Assembly (NCBI GenBank): GCA_964611755.1
Contig: CAZTBB010000005.1
Coordinates: 1-64,000 of the forward strand
Length of the DNA: 64,000 nt
Source: CAZTBB01 sp964611755
GTDB taxonomy: Bacteria > Pseudomonadota > Alphaproteobacteria > Micavibrionales > Micavibrionaceae
Reading direction: 5' to 3'
Both the position numbers and the translations under genes were made by a program. The notes under the pieces were generated by a model. It saw only the letters and a list, made by a program, of their open reading frames with translations. It was not told the origin of the DNA and did not search any database. The stretch's first letter is position 1. Each line of letters starts with the position of its first letter. Positions 27,012 to 35,378 of the stretch are shown in pieces.

Positions 27012-27982
27012 GCAAGCAATCCCCTGAAAGCGAGATATGGTTCTTTGACATGAAAGACAGGCGTATTTGTGATGGCCTTGAAGACTTGTTCGGAGGCCTT
27101 GGGCGCTGAAAATAAATAGCTTTCAAAAACTGGCCAGTCGAATTTTTGTGCCTTGATGATATGGTCTAAAACACCGCCCATGAGATACAGCCCACCATAG
27201 GCATGGCCTGTTATCACCGCATTGGCGCAAAACAGGCCGAAGAATTCATGAAAAAGGCGCAGAGCTCTGTGGGCTTGTAAACTCTCTGAGGCGATGATAT
27301 CGGCCGGCGAGTCAAAATGCACATCGCTATTTTCAAGATCGCATACCGCGCGGGCAATATTGAGAAGGCCGAACCCGCTAATGAGGTATTCGAAGACAAC
27401 GACATCATACTCATTTTGTGCTTTTACCTTTTGGATGATTTGCCATTGCTCATCATTCAGGGCAACCGCCGGCATATGCCCGCCATGTGTTTTGTTGACA
27501 GACCAATTGCCCGGAATATCGGGGTGCAAAAACCCGAGCCCCAACCCTGTGCCGGGCCCGGCAAGGCAGCGCGAATATTGTTCGGCGGCAATATCATCAA
27601 TAGTATGATCATCTTGATCGGGGCTGAGTTGTGTGGCATCGCTTTCGTTTAAAACAGGCAGGGCCCATGTGGCTGCTTCAAAATCATTGAGGATCAATTC
27701 AATTTGAAAGCCTTGTTCCTGGATGTCTTTGAGATCGATCACCCAAGGATTATTATTGGTAAAGCGCCATGAACAATTTGTTTCGGAATATGCAGCGGTG
27801 GCAATCATGATGGATGTGCTTTGTACAGATTGGTCACTGATATATTGTCTTAATACATCCATAAAGCTTGGGAATGCGCTGACATCATATTTCATGATGC
27901 TCTCCGCTTGATAGTGAAGCTTTCCCTCTTCAGCAAGGCCAAAGCGAGCATATGTTCCGCCAATATCCGTCAAGATAACCAT
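26987..27982 (-). CDS. glk: Glucokinase (Glk family)
   Basis: This 331-aa ATP-dependent hexokinase has the N-terminal phosphate loop LTDIGGTYARFGL, LNDFEAATWALP, the GPGTGLGLGF phosphate motif, the HGGHMP active-site segment and a C-terminal GGLYLMGGV. It phosphorylates glucose to glucose 6-phosphate. It is upstream of, and overlaps, the deacetylase, and lies 4 bases after the VIT1-like gene, so the three probably form an operon. Confidence 0.9.
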   Translation of the reverse strand: MVILTDIGGTYARFGLAEEGKLHYQAESIMKYDVSAFPSFMDVLRQYISDQSVQSTSIMIATAAYSETNCSWRFTNNNPWVIDLKDIQEQGFQIELILNDFEAATWALPVLNESDATQLSPDQDDHTIDDIAAEQYSRCLAGPGTGLGLGFLHPDIPGNWSVNKTHGGHMPAVALNDEQWQIIQKVKAQNEYDVVVFEYLISGFGLLNIARAVCDLENSDVHFDSPADIIASESLQAHRALRLFHEFFGLFCANAVITGHAYGGLYLMGGVLDHIIKAQKFDWPVFESYLFSAPKASEQVFKAITNTPVFHVKEPYLAFRGLLACQKLTSQ

Positions 27983-27986
27983 GTTG

Positions 27987-28721
27987 TTATAATGCTACAC
28001 CGGTAAAGTTTCGTAAAGCATAACCGATGAGAAAGGCCATGCCAGCCGCTGCCAGGCCTATAAACATTGTCTCCAGACCTTCGCGTGACCAATGTTTGAT
28101 TGACCACAGGCTTTTGAGGGAGCCAATGATGAAAAATGTGATGGCCGATGCGCCAAGGGCATAAAGCGGGGCTTGTTCTGTATAGAATAAAAACGGGAGA
28201 AGCGGCATGGCGCCACAGACAATAAAGGCCAGAAATGTATGAAAGCCGGAGCCAAGAGCAGAATGGGATGGCTTGGCTACGCCATATTCCTCTTGCAACA
28301 TAAAGCTGATCCATAGGGAATGATCGCGGGAGATTGATTGCACCATTTGGTCTAGCTCTTCGCCGACAAATCCTTTGGCTTCAAAAATCTGCCGTGTTTC
28401 TTCAATTTCACCCTCGTAATGTTTTTCAATATGGGATTCTTCAATTTTATGCAGGCGTTTGTAATTATCATGCTCGGCTTTGGATGAGCTATAGGCGCCG
28501 GCCGCCATGGAAAACCCGTCGCCGACCAGATTGGCCAAACCCAATATAAGTACAATCAGGGGCGATAGATTTGCACCAATGACGGCGGCAACGATGGCAA
28601 AGGTTGTGACAACACCATCAATGCCACCATAGACCCATTCTTTTAAGTAAAATTCAGATGGCCCTTTATTCAGGCGCTCTGCAATCGCCTCCGGGCTATG
28701 GTCGTGATTGTGATTAAACAT
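27987..28721 (-). CDS. VIT1/CCC1-family iron/manganese transporter
   Basis: The 244-aa protein starts with a His-rich stretch (HNHDHS). It then has the family core KEWVYGGIDGVVTTFAIVA, GDGFSMAAGAYSSSKAEHD and a soluble Glu-rich helical part (about residues 95-150) that binds metal in this family. Three C-terminal membrane helices follow. CCC1/VIT1 proteins move Fe(II) or Mn(II) out of the cytosol. It is the first gene of a probable operon with glk. Confidence 0.9.
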   Translation of the reverse strand: MFNHNHDHSPEAIAERLNKGPSEFYLKEWVYGGIDGVVTTFAIVAAVIGANLSPLIVLILGLANLVGDGFSMAAGAYSSSKAEHDNYKRLHKIEESHIEKHYEGEIEETRQIFEAKGFVGEELDQMVQSISRDHSLWISFMLQEEYGVAKPSHSALGSGFHTFLAFIVCGAMPLLPFLFYTEQAPLYALGASAITFFIIGSLKSLWSIKHWSREGLETMFIGLAAAGMAFLIGYALRNFTGVAL

Positions 28722-28821
28722 AGCTGCATGGTAGACGATTTTTGATAGACATTAAAGTACTGAGAAATAAGCGTTTGGGTTATGGCGGTGGGCGTAGTCT
28801 ACCGATAACCATTCTCCTAGT

Positions 28822-29415
28822 TTATAGAAGCATATTTCGAAAAGTTATCGAAACACGTCGCGTTCGCTCTAACTTGAACCCATTAACAATGTCGTACTTG
28901 CGTCCGGGGATGGCATGTGTCCATTCGTAACGCGCCGCGCCGGACAATACGATCAGGCTACGCTCTTGTAGATATAGCTCTTCTTTGCGGCCATCTCGCG
29001 CATTTTGAAATTGCATCATCGCGCTAGAACCAAGGCTCAGAGAGGCAATCGTTTCGCCGAAACAGGGCACGCAGTCGACATGCGCAGAGATACCTTGCCC
29101 CGGTTCGTATTCATTGACGATGGCTTGATCGGGTGCGGTTTGAAAGATGCCCTGATCACTCAAACGCTTGGCTATCGGCTCTATCCAATCCGGTAACTCG
29201 CCTAGATATGCATCATTTGTAACCGCGCGTGCTTTGTAGTCGTACTTGTAACCGTAGTGCTGCACCCGGCGTTTAAGGTCGTTTAACCAAGGGCTTTGAT
29301 TGATGGCTTCCAGCAATGCGCGTTCTTCATCTGCTGTGATAAAATCAGGCACGTATGATAGCCCCTCTATATCTGGGGCTTTTTGATCCTCTATATCAAA
29401 CAGCAAGTTCATCAT
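28822..29415 (-). CDS. AlkB-like 2-oxoglutarate/Fe(II) dioxygenase
   Basis: The 197-aa protein has the AlkB/ALKBH fold signature: iron ligands His112-x-Asp114 and His167, and the 2-oxoglutarate-binding Arg pair R187-x5-R193 in RVSITFR. NEYEPGQGISAH is typical of the ALKBH8/ABH-like branch rather than classical E. coli AlkB. Such enzymes oxidatively demethylate nucleic acid bases or modify tRNA; the substrate here is unknown. Its ATG overlaps the preceding stop codon in an ATGA junction, so it is coupled to the membrane-protein gene. Confidence 0.88.
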   Translation of the reverse strand: MMNLLFDIEDQKAPDIEGLSYVPDFITADEERALLEAINQSPWLNDLKRRVQHYGYKYDYKARAVTNDAYLGELPDWIEPIAKRLSDQGIFQTAPDQAIVNEYEPGQGISAHVDCVPCFGETIASLSLGSSAMMQFQNARDGRKEELYLQERSLIVLSGAARYEWTHAIPGRKYDIVNGFKLERTRRVSITFRNMLL

Positions 29416-30188
29416 TGAGATTTGAACTCATCGTATTTCGCTAATAGCTCGTAAAATAGTTCGGTTTGCAAGTCTTGATTAGTTTCGGGATCTTGGTTTG
29501 CATCCGAATCATAAAAAGCAATAAAACGCTCCAACTCCTGTTCATTTTTAAAAACAGGAATTGCAAAAGTTTCACCACCCGATTTTTTCAGATTGGCGGA
29601 ATGATCAGCACGATACAGCTTTGCAGTAAAACCCTGATAAGCATATTCAATGCTGTCTTGCAGATAAAAATATATTCGCCCTTTTCCTACCGCCCGCCAA
29701 TCAGGTGCGACAATGGTCTTTTTCCCACCATCGAAAATCACTATATGAATTTCGTGCAACACAGTGCCATGAAAAAAGATCCTTCTACAATACGCGCCGT
29801 TGCCTGTCTCGTAATGCCTGCCTATCTCGCCGCGCGTCCACTCTTGGGTGAAAGGCAAATCAGCCTCTACCGTAGATATTGTAAATTCAGGTGCAGCCTC
29901 ATAATAGTCTTCATAATTATCGCCACCTGATGACTTCCAGCCACTATAATCGCTTAAATATTCTTTTGCCTTCTCGATGGGCTTCATGTTTTTCATGCGG
30001 TTGTCATGATATTCCAGAAGCAATAAGACGGCCGTTAAAGACGCATAAATAATCCACGTCCAATGACACCAAGAATTATCCTTGTCGATGAAAAAAGCTA
30101 CAAAAGCCATTGAAGCTATGATTGTGGCTTTAATCAAAAATGCATATTCATTTAATATTTTTGATATTTTCAAATTCAACTCACTCAC
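29412..30188 (-). CDS. Two-TM protein of unknown function
   Basis: The 258-aa protein starts with GTG, with a GAAG sequence 8 bases upstream. Residues about 17-35 and 45-60 are membrane helices, and the rest (about 190 residues) is a soluble domain on the inner face. That domain has GEIGRHYETGNGAYCRR, TVLHEIHIVIFDGGKKTIVA and LERFIAFYD segments; I do not recognise a family. It overlaps the fic gene by 8 bp and the alkB-like gene by 4 bp, so all three are made together. Confidence 0.75.
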   Translation of the reverse strand: MSELNLKISKILNEYAFLIKATIIASMAFVAFFIDKDNSWCHWTWIIYASLTAVLLLLEYHDNRMKNMKPIEKAKEYLSDYSGWKSSGGDNYEDYYEAAPEFTISTVEADLPFTQEWTRGEIGRHYETGNGAYCRRIFFHGTVLHEIHIVIFDGGKKTIVAPDWRAVGKGRIYFYLQDSIEYAYQGFTAKLYRADHSANLKKSGGETFAIPVFKNEQELERFIAFYDSDANQDPETNQDLQTELFYELLAKYDEFKSQ

Positions 30189-31296
30189 CTAATTCTTCAA
30201 CGCTAGCCAAACGATAGCTTGTGCTGCGACCACTTCCAGGATTTTTAACAAAAGCGCCCATTTCCAAGAGCGCTTTAATATCCCGAAAAGCTGTGTCCGT
30301 TGAGCATTTTGCCAATTTTGCGTATTTAGATGTATTCATATGGCCTTTAAAATCTTCAAACATTATATTTACGATTAAGCGTTGCCGCTCGTTGATTGAT
30401 TTCTGATTCAAATAATCCCATAGCTTTGACTTATGAAGAACGCTCGCCAATGTATCTTCCGCGCCTTCAATTGTGCGTTCAAGGCATTTCAAAAACCATA
30501 AGAGCCATTTCGTAATATCAGCATCGCTTTTTTGCTGGGCTTCAAGCTGCGCGTAATAATCTTTACGTTCCGCTTCAATTTGTGCCGACATAGAGTAGAA
30601 GCGCTCCGCTGTATTATCAGCGCGTGCAAGTGCCATATCTGCAATAGCGCGTGCAATACGGCCATTTCCATCTTCGAACGGGTGAATTGTTACAAACCAT
30701 AGATGCGCAACGGCCGCTTTGATAACAGCATCAATCTCAGATTCTGTATCTAGCCACTTTAGAAACGCATTCATCTCTTTCTTTAATATTTTTGCAGCTG
30801 GCGCTTCAAAATGAACCTTTTCTCGTCCCATCGGGCCAGAAACCACCTGCATAGCACCGGCATCTTCAGGACGATACGCACCAACTGTAATGCGCTGCAT
30901 ACCACTTCGCCCTGTCTGGAAAAGTGCAGCATGCCATTCAAATAGACGGTCTTGCGTGAGCGGTTTTTTAAAATTCTGCGTAGCATCCAGCATCATCTCT
31001 ACAATTCCTTCAACGTCACGACTGGCAGGAATAAGTCCGGCCATATCAATGCCGAGTCTGCGCGCAATGGATGAGCGAACTTCTTCCGGATTAAGAATTT
31101 CTCCCTCAATAGCAGATGATTTAAGAATATCATTTGTAAGAGTATTCAGGCTGGCTTCTTGCTTTAGATCAAAGCCAAGCGCTTGCATGCGGCCCAACAA
31201 TCGTCCCTGTATGTGTCTGACCTTAATCAGGCATGGCGTTACCACTTCCTGATCCCAGGAAAAATTAGGCCAATCTTTGTGTTCGTAAATCCACAT
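30181..31296 (-). CDS. Fic-domain protein (DUF4172-Fic-winged helix)
   Basis: I start at the ATG at 31296 (MWIYEHKDWPNF), the usual N-terminus of DUF4172-Fic proteins; the GTG three codons earlier overlaps the operator-like repeats. The 371-aa protein has an N-terminal DUF4172 region with the inhibitory helix motif SSAIEG (residues 60-65), the full Fic motif HPFEDGNGRIAR (205-216), and a C-terminal winged-helix domain (about 300-365). Fic enzymes transfer AMP or other nucleotides to protein hydroxyls. All catalytic residues are present, so the enzyme should be active and self-inhibited. It is the first gene of the fic-TM-alkB operon. Confidence 0.93.
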   Translation of the reverse strand: MWIYEHKDWPNFSWDQEVVTPCLIKVRHIQGRLLGRMQALGFDLKQEASLNTLTNDILKSSAIEGEILNPEEVRSSIARRLGIDMAGLIPASRDVEGIVEMMLDATQNFKKPLTQDRLFEWHAALFQTGRSGMQRITVGAYRPEDAGAMQVVSGPMGREKVHFEAPAAKILKKEMNAFLKWLDTESEIDAVIKAAVAHLWFVTIHPFEDGNGRIARAIADMALARADNTAERFYSMSAQIEAERKDYYAQLEAQQKSDADITKWLLWFLKCLERTIEGAEDTLASVLHKSKLWDYLNQKSINERQRLIVNIMFEDFKGHMNTSKYAKLAKCSTDTAFRDIKALLEMGAFVKNPGSGRSTSYRLASVEELGE

Positions 31297-31301
31297 GATA
31301 A

Positions 31302-31375
31302 TCACCGCATATTTTAATGTGATTATACCGTTTATTCACCGCAAAAGCAACTATATTCACTGCATATTATGCGGT
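31302..31375 (-). promoter_or_regulatory. Repeat-decorated promoter of the fic operon
   Basis: On the minus strand TATAAT (31322-31327) lies 17 bases from TTGCTT (31345-31350). Three direct TGC(G/A)GTGA repeats occur at 31302-31309 (near the transcript start), 31336-31343 (between the boxes) and 31357-31364 (just upstream of -35). An inverted copy at 31370-31375 forms the near-palindrome 31359-31375 (ACTGCATA-T-TATGCGGT). An 8-bp inverted repeat (ATAATCAC/GTGATTAT) spans 31298-31326. The placement suits a repressor, perhaps the Fic winged helix itself. Confidence 0.6.
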
Positions 31376-31453
31376 AATTAAGCATATTGATCGGCTCATG
31401 GAGGATATTTCATACTACATGTTATCACACAATTTTATGGATAATAAGCACCG

Positions 31454-31682
31454 CTAAAAACTAGAAATATCAATCTTGGGAAGATGATTTTGGTCAGGTG
31501 GAGAAGCATTCTGTGCAGCTGTTAGTTGTTCTAAACTGCGATTGTAATAACGAGCCATGTAGTGCCAGTTTTTTTAATGATTTCTCTCATTCTCACCCAT
31601 CTGCCAGAAAATAGCCTCAGATGTGTCTGGGAGTGTGCGGGAGATACGGCAAAAATAGAAAAATAGTTTAAAAAAGGGGTTG
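31454..31682 (-). pseudogene. Broken ORF fragment beside tRNA-Ser
   Basis: On the minus strand, one frame reads as plausible protein on both sides of an in-frame TAA at 31574-31576: upstream SEAIFWQMGENERNH, downstream KNWHYMARYYNRSLEQLTAA, ending in a TAG at 31454-31456. It begins at the tRNA 3' end with no start codon. The composition looks coding (Trp, Tyr, Arg rich). The family is not identified. Its position suggests the remnant of something once inserted at the tRNA, such as an integrase, but no recombinase motif is visible. Confidence 0.4.
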
Positions 31683-31770
31683 TGGCGGAGACGGGGGGAT
31701 TCGAACCCCCGAGAGGTTGCCCTCAACACGCTTTCCAGGCGTGCGCCTTAAGCCGCTCGGCCACGTCTCC
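31683..31770 (-). tRNA. tRNA-Ser (anticodon GGA)
   Basis: The 88-nt minus-strand tRNA has the long variable arm of class II tRNAs, acceptor GGAGACG with CGTCTCC, T loop GGTTCGAATCC and anticodon loop CTGGAAA (GGA). Discriminator G and an encoded CCA end at 31683-31685. Confidence 0.96.
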
Positions 31771-31817
31771 TTCCATGCCTTGAATGTCATAGCATGAACA
31801 TCAAGAATGATCCCGGT

Positions 31818-31846
31818 TATATAGCGGTTTCATTACACGATGTCCA
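31818..31846 (-). promoter_or_regulatory. Sigma-70-type promoter of tRNA-Ser
   Basis: On the minus strand TGGACA, 17 bases, TATATA. The tRNA starts about 48 bases downstream of the -10 box, leaving a leader of about 40 nt. Confidence 0.55.
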
Positions 31847-31954
31847 CTCAGAAGATTGAAATTGGCTTCTCATTATATGAAAACAGTGCTATCCTGAGGA
31901 TTGTGTTTTTAAACGGAACGCGTATTACCTAATTTATTATCTTGTCTATTCGTT

Positions 31955-32323
31955 ATGGGTCGTCTTCTTTTAATATTAGCCACAGTGCCGCTGGTTTTGA
32001 CTTTGGGTCATGACCTGTATTTGCATTTCAACAGCATTTCCCCTCAGACGGGCGTTGTTTATCTCACAAGTTTAGGCCAGCTTTGGCAGGATAACCACGT
32101 ATCCTCCCTTGGTTGGTTGGTCGAACAGGTCAAGGACAATCCGGAACAGCGTGAATTGGTGAAATCAATTCTGAATACCGAGGCGGTTCTGGTGACGCTA
32201 TGTTTTGCCTTGGTTTTTTATGTGCCGATCCTTCTGATTTCTTTTTTCAGGCTGCTATCCGGTGCAGGCTCCGAGCAAAGACGTATTGATGAGCTGGAAT
32301 CACGCAAGCAAAGACGTTTCTAA
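31955..32323 (+). CDS. Small two-TM protein of unknown function
   Basis: The 122-aa protein has a hydrophobic N-terminus (about residues 3-20), a central soluble part (about 25-70), a second membrane helix (about 76-100) and a basic C-terminus ending ELESRKQRRF. It could be held by both helices with the middle part in the periplasm. No motif is recognised. No good Shine-Dalgarno sequence is seen. It converges with the hydrolase gene with a 6-bp gap. Confidence 0.6.
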   Translation: MGRLLLILATVPLVLTLGHDLYLHFNSISPQTGVVYLTSLGQLWQDNHVSSLGWLVEQVKDNPEQRELVKSILNTEAVLVTLCFALVFYVPILLISFFRLLSGAGSEQRRIDELESRKQRRF

Positions 32324-32329
32324 GCTTGG

Positions 32330-33115
32330 TTAGGGCGCACTCATTTCTTCAATGACAGTTTGAATAAGCGCAAGGTCTTGCGGCCTTGATAATCTGTGAT
32401 CGCCATCATCAATGTAATGAATTACAGGGTTTGAGTGTGCAAAAGCACGTTTTGTGTCCTCGGCCCATTGCCAAGGGACATCGGCATCTTTTTTGCCTTG
32501 AATAATCGTCAGCGGTGTTTGGATATTTTGTGTTTTGTTAAGAACCTGATTGCGTGCGCCATCCTCGATCAGGGCTTTGGTAAAGATATAAGGCTCATCT
32601 GAATATTCATTGCCCTGTTTTACAACGCCATCACGATCCATGGCCGCACGTTCTTCATCATTAAAACGATGCTCGTAAAGACTTTGTGTGAAATCCGGTG
32701 CGGGTGCCAAACCAATGATGCCGTGTACTTTATTCCCTAATTTCAACGCCAGCAAAAGGGCAATCCATCCCCCCATAGAGGAGCCAATAAGAAGAATTTT
32801 ATGCTGGTCGGTGGTGTGGTGAATAACATCAGTGGCATCTTGCGCCCATTGGCCAATCGTGCCGTCTTCAAACAGGCCATCAGATTCACCATGGCCGGAA
32901 TAATCCAAACGCAAATAGCCCTGTCCGCGGGCTTTTGCTTGGTCTTCAAAATACTGTGCCTTTGTGCCGGCCATATCGGACTTAAAGCCACCAAGAAATA
33001 CCACAACCGGCATATCCGGTTGGCTAGGCGGTGTAAACATATAAGCAAGTGTCGGGCGATCCGTGCGCTTTAAATATTGAATATCACTCATTTTGTCTAT
33101 ATCTATAAGGGTCAT
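32330..33115 (-). CDS. Alpha/beta hydrolase (ABHD10-like)
   Basis: The 261-aa protein has the nucleophile elbow GSSMGG, a GGF oxyanion region, catalytic Asp in GKKDADVP and catalytic His in DGDHRLS. The RLDYSGHGESDG segment is typical of the group that includes ABHD10 thioesterases. It may act on thioesters or esters; the substrate is unknown. Starts at 33115 and 33091 are both possible; neither has a clear Shine-Dalgarno sequence. No signal peptide. Confidence 0.85.
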   Translation of the reverse strand: MTLIDIDKMSDIQYLKRTDRPTLAYMFTPPSQPDMPVVVFLGGFKSDMAGTKAQYFEDQAKARGQGYLRLDYSGHGESDGLFEDGTIGQWAQDATDVIHHTTDQHKILLIGSSMGGWIALLLALKLGNKVHGIIGLAPAPDFTQSLYEHRFNDEERAAMDRDGVVKQGNEYSDEPYIFTKALIEDGARNQVLNKTQNIQTPLTIIQGKKDADVPWQWAEDTKRAFAHSNPVIHYIDDGDHRLSRPQDLALIQTVIEEMSAP

Positions 33116-33208
33116 TCATAATCGCAAACATGGCGTATACGCGATGATCAGCTTTATGAAGTATAATGGCAAACAATTTTATTATTTTTTTAGCGATCGT
33201 AAAGGCGA

Positions 33209-34417
33209 ATGGCAAATAAATCCGTAAAACAACCCGTTATAATGCAAGTCATTCCCGAGCTGGGCCCGGGCGGGGCGGAGCAGGGCTGCATTGATGTTGC
33301 TGCCGAGCTTGTTGCAAGCGGAGCAAAGGCCATTGTGGTCTCGCATGGCGGTTCCCGCGTGCATGAGCTGAGCCGTATAGGTGCCGTGCATATCAATTTA
33401 CCGGTGCATTCCAAAAATCCGTTAACGATCATGCAAAATGTCTCGAGATTACGTGAGATCATTGAAATGTACGCGGTTGATATTGTACACGCCCGCAGCC
33501 GCGCCCCCGCTTGGAGTGCTTACCGCGCATGCAAAAAAAGCAAGGCGCATTTCATGACGACATGCCATGCCCCTTATAATTTCAAGAGCTCAACCAAAAA
33601 GGCCTATAATAGTGTGATGGCAAAAGGCGAGCGTGTCATTGCGATTTCAGGCTATGTCTCTGATTACTTGCGTAATCACTTTCATTTGAATGATTCCACA
33701 ATCCGCATTGTACATCGCGGAATTGCGTTAGAGAAATTCCATCCAACGGCCGTAACGCCCGAGCGCCTTATCGCCTTGTCAAAAGAATGGCGCATTCCTG
33801 ACGGTGCGAATGTTGTGATGTTGCCGGGGCGTCTCACGCGTTGGAAAGGCCATCATGTCCTGATTGAGGCGCTGTCACGATTGGCGCGCAAGGATGTGTT
33901 CGGTGTGATAATCGGATCGGATCAGGGACGCATAAAATACCGCAAGGAATTGGAAGACTTTATCGCCCAGAATGATATGGGTGCGCAAATCCGTATGGTG
34001 GATCATTGTTCTGATATGCCGGCCGCCTATATGCTATCCACCGTTGTCGTCTCGGCTTCAACCGACCCCGAAGGATTTGGCCGTGTGCCTGTCGAAGCGC
34101 AGGCAATGGGACGACCGATTGTGGCAACCGATCATGGCGGGGCGAAGGAAACCATTCGCCGCGGTGAAACCGGTTGGTTGGTTCCACCGGGAGATTCATT
34201 GTCCATGGCCGAAGCTATTCAAGAGGCATTGGCCCTAACCCCTAGCCAGCGTTCTATTTTGGCAACGCGCGCTATGGCTCATATTGCAGAAAATTTTACG
34301 CGAGAGCTAATGGTGGATAAAACGCTCAATGTCTACGCGGAGTTGTTGCAAGGGCAAGCCTTACAGCATTCACACCATGCGGATTTAAGAATACAGCAAC
34401 AAAATGCCGCACAATAA
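33209..34417 (+). CDS. Glycosyltransferase family 4 (GT-B)
   Basis: The 402-aa protein has an N-terminal GT-B domain with LGPGGAEQG, the linker VHRGIALEKFHP, and the C-terminal nucleotide-sugar domain with PGRLTRWKG and the EX7E motif in EGFGRVPVEAQAMGRPIVATDHGG. It transfers a sugar from a nucleotide donor, probably in LPS or another surface glycan. The next glycosyltransferase gene starts 10 bases after its stop codon, so the pair is an operon. Confidence 0.9.
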   Translation: MANKSVKQPVIMQVIPELGPGGAEQGCIDVAAELVASGAKAIVVSHGGSRVHELSRIGAVHINLPVHSKNPLTIMQNVSRLREIIEMYAVDIVHARSRAPAWSAYRACKKSKAHFMTTCHAPYNFKSSTKKAYNSVMAKGERVIAISGYVSDYLRNHFHLNDSTIRIVHRGIALEKFHPTAVTPERLIALSKEWRIPDGANVVMLPGRLTRWKGHHVLIEALSRLARKDVFGVIIGSDQGRIKYRKELEDFIAQNDMGAQIRMVDHCSDMPAAYMLSTVVVSASTDPEGFGRVPVEAQAMGRPIVATDHGGAKETIRRGETGWLVPPGDSLSMAEAIQEALALTPSQRSILATRAMAHIAENFTRELMVDKTLNVYAELLQGQALQHSHHADLRIQQQNAAQ

Positions 34418-34427
34418 GGATCCGTTG

Positions 34428-35378
34428 ATGGTCTCGTCCTGCGATAAAATTCTGGTAATTAAATTGGGGGCTTTGGGTGATTTTATTCAGGCGCTAGGCC
34501 CTATGAAAGCCATCAAGCATCATCATAAAAAAGCGCATATTACACTTCTTACTACAAAATCTTTTGCGGATTTTGCACAAAAATGCGGCTATTTCGACGA
34601 AGTTTTGATTGATAAGAGGCCGCGTTGGTTTGATCTGCCCGGATGGATCGCGCTTTGCAAATCTTTAAATGGTTCAGGCTTTGATCGTGTGTATGATCTT
34701 CAGAATAATGACCGCAGCAGCTTTTATTTTAGATTGTTTTCACCCAAACCCGAATGGGTTGGAATTGCCAAGGGCGCATCTCATCGTAATATATCACCGC
34801 AAAGAACGGCCGGACACGCTTTTGATGGCCATGTGCAAACCCTTGGTCTGGCGGGGATCAAAAAGATTGAGCCGGATACGTTGGAATGGATGGAAAGTGA
34901 TATATCACGATTTAATCTGACAAAGCCCTATGTACTTTTGGTGCCGGGATGCGCTCCATCACGTCCGGAAAAGAGGTGGCCGCCAGCCTCTTATGGGCGT
35001 TTGGCGGCCTATCTTGTCGGCAAGGGCATTGCTCCTGTTATTATAGGCACGGACGCAGAACAACAAGCCGCCGAAGAGATAGCGCAGGCCTGTCCGCAGG
35101 TTATCAATTTGATATCGCAAACCAATTTATATGAAATAGCAACTCTGGCGCGGGGCGCTATCGGCGCTGTGGGGAATGATACCGGGCCAATGCATTTGAT
35201 TGGCTCTACGGGGATACCATCGCTGGTTCTTTTTTCAGCCCATAGCAATCCCGTTAAACATGCCCCGAAAGGAAATCATGTGCATGTTTTGCAAAAAGAT
35301 GAATTGCAGGATGTAACCTGTGATGATGTGATTCAATCTTTGCCCTTCGGGAATGGGCAAAAAAGCAAAGCTGTTTAG
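34428..35378 (+). CDS. Glycosyltransferase family 9 (heptosyltransferase-like)
   Basis: I use the ATG at 34428 because TAAGGA, which overlaps the stop codon of the preceding gene, lies 7 bases upstream; an ATG at 34404 is less well placed. The 316-aa protein has the ADP-heptose transferase layout: KILVIKLGALGDFIQ at the N-terminus and the donor-site GNDTGPMHL. PGCAPSRPEKRWP is a family-typical loop. It probably adds heptose or a related sugar to the LPS core. It converges with the regulator gene, overlapping by 4 bp. Confidence 0.9.
   Translation: MVSSCDKILVIKLGALGDFIQALGPMKAIKHHHKKAHITLLTTKSFADFAQKCGYFDEVLIDKRPRWFDLPGWIALCKSLNGSGFDRVYDLQNNDRSSFYFRLFSPKPEWVGIAKGASHRNISPQRTAGHAFDGHVQTLGLAGIKKIEPDTLEWMESDISRFNLTKPYVLLVPGCAPSRPEKRWPPASYGRLAAYLVGKGIAPVIIGTDAEQQAAEEIAQACPQVINLISQTNLYEIATLARGAIGAVGNDTGPMHLIGSTGIPSLVLFSAHSNPVKHAPKGNHVHVLQKDELQDVTCDDVIQSLPFGNGQKSKAV

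Noticed and set aside
28722..28821. Possible attachment site matching the tRNA-Ser end (TGGCGG) at the other edge of the fic region.
   Set aside because: Only about 8 of 9 bases agree; that is too short to claim an att repeat.
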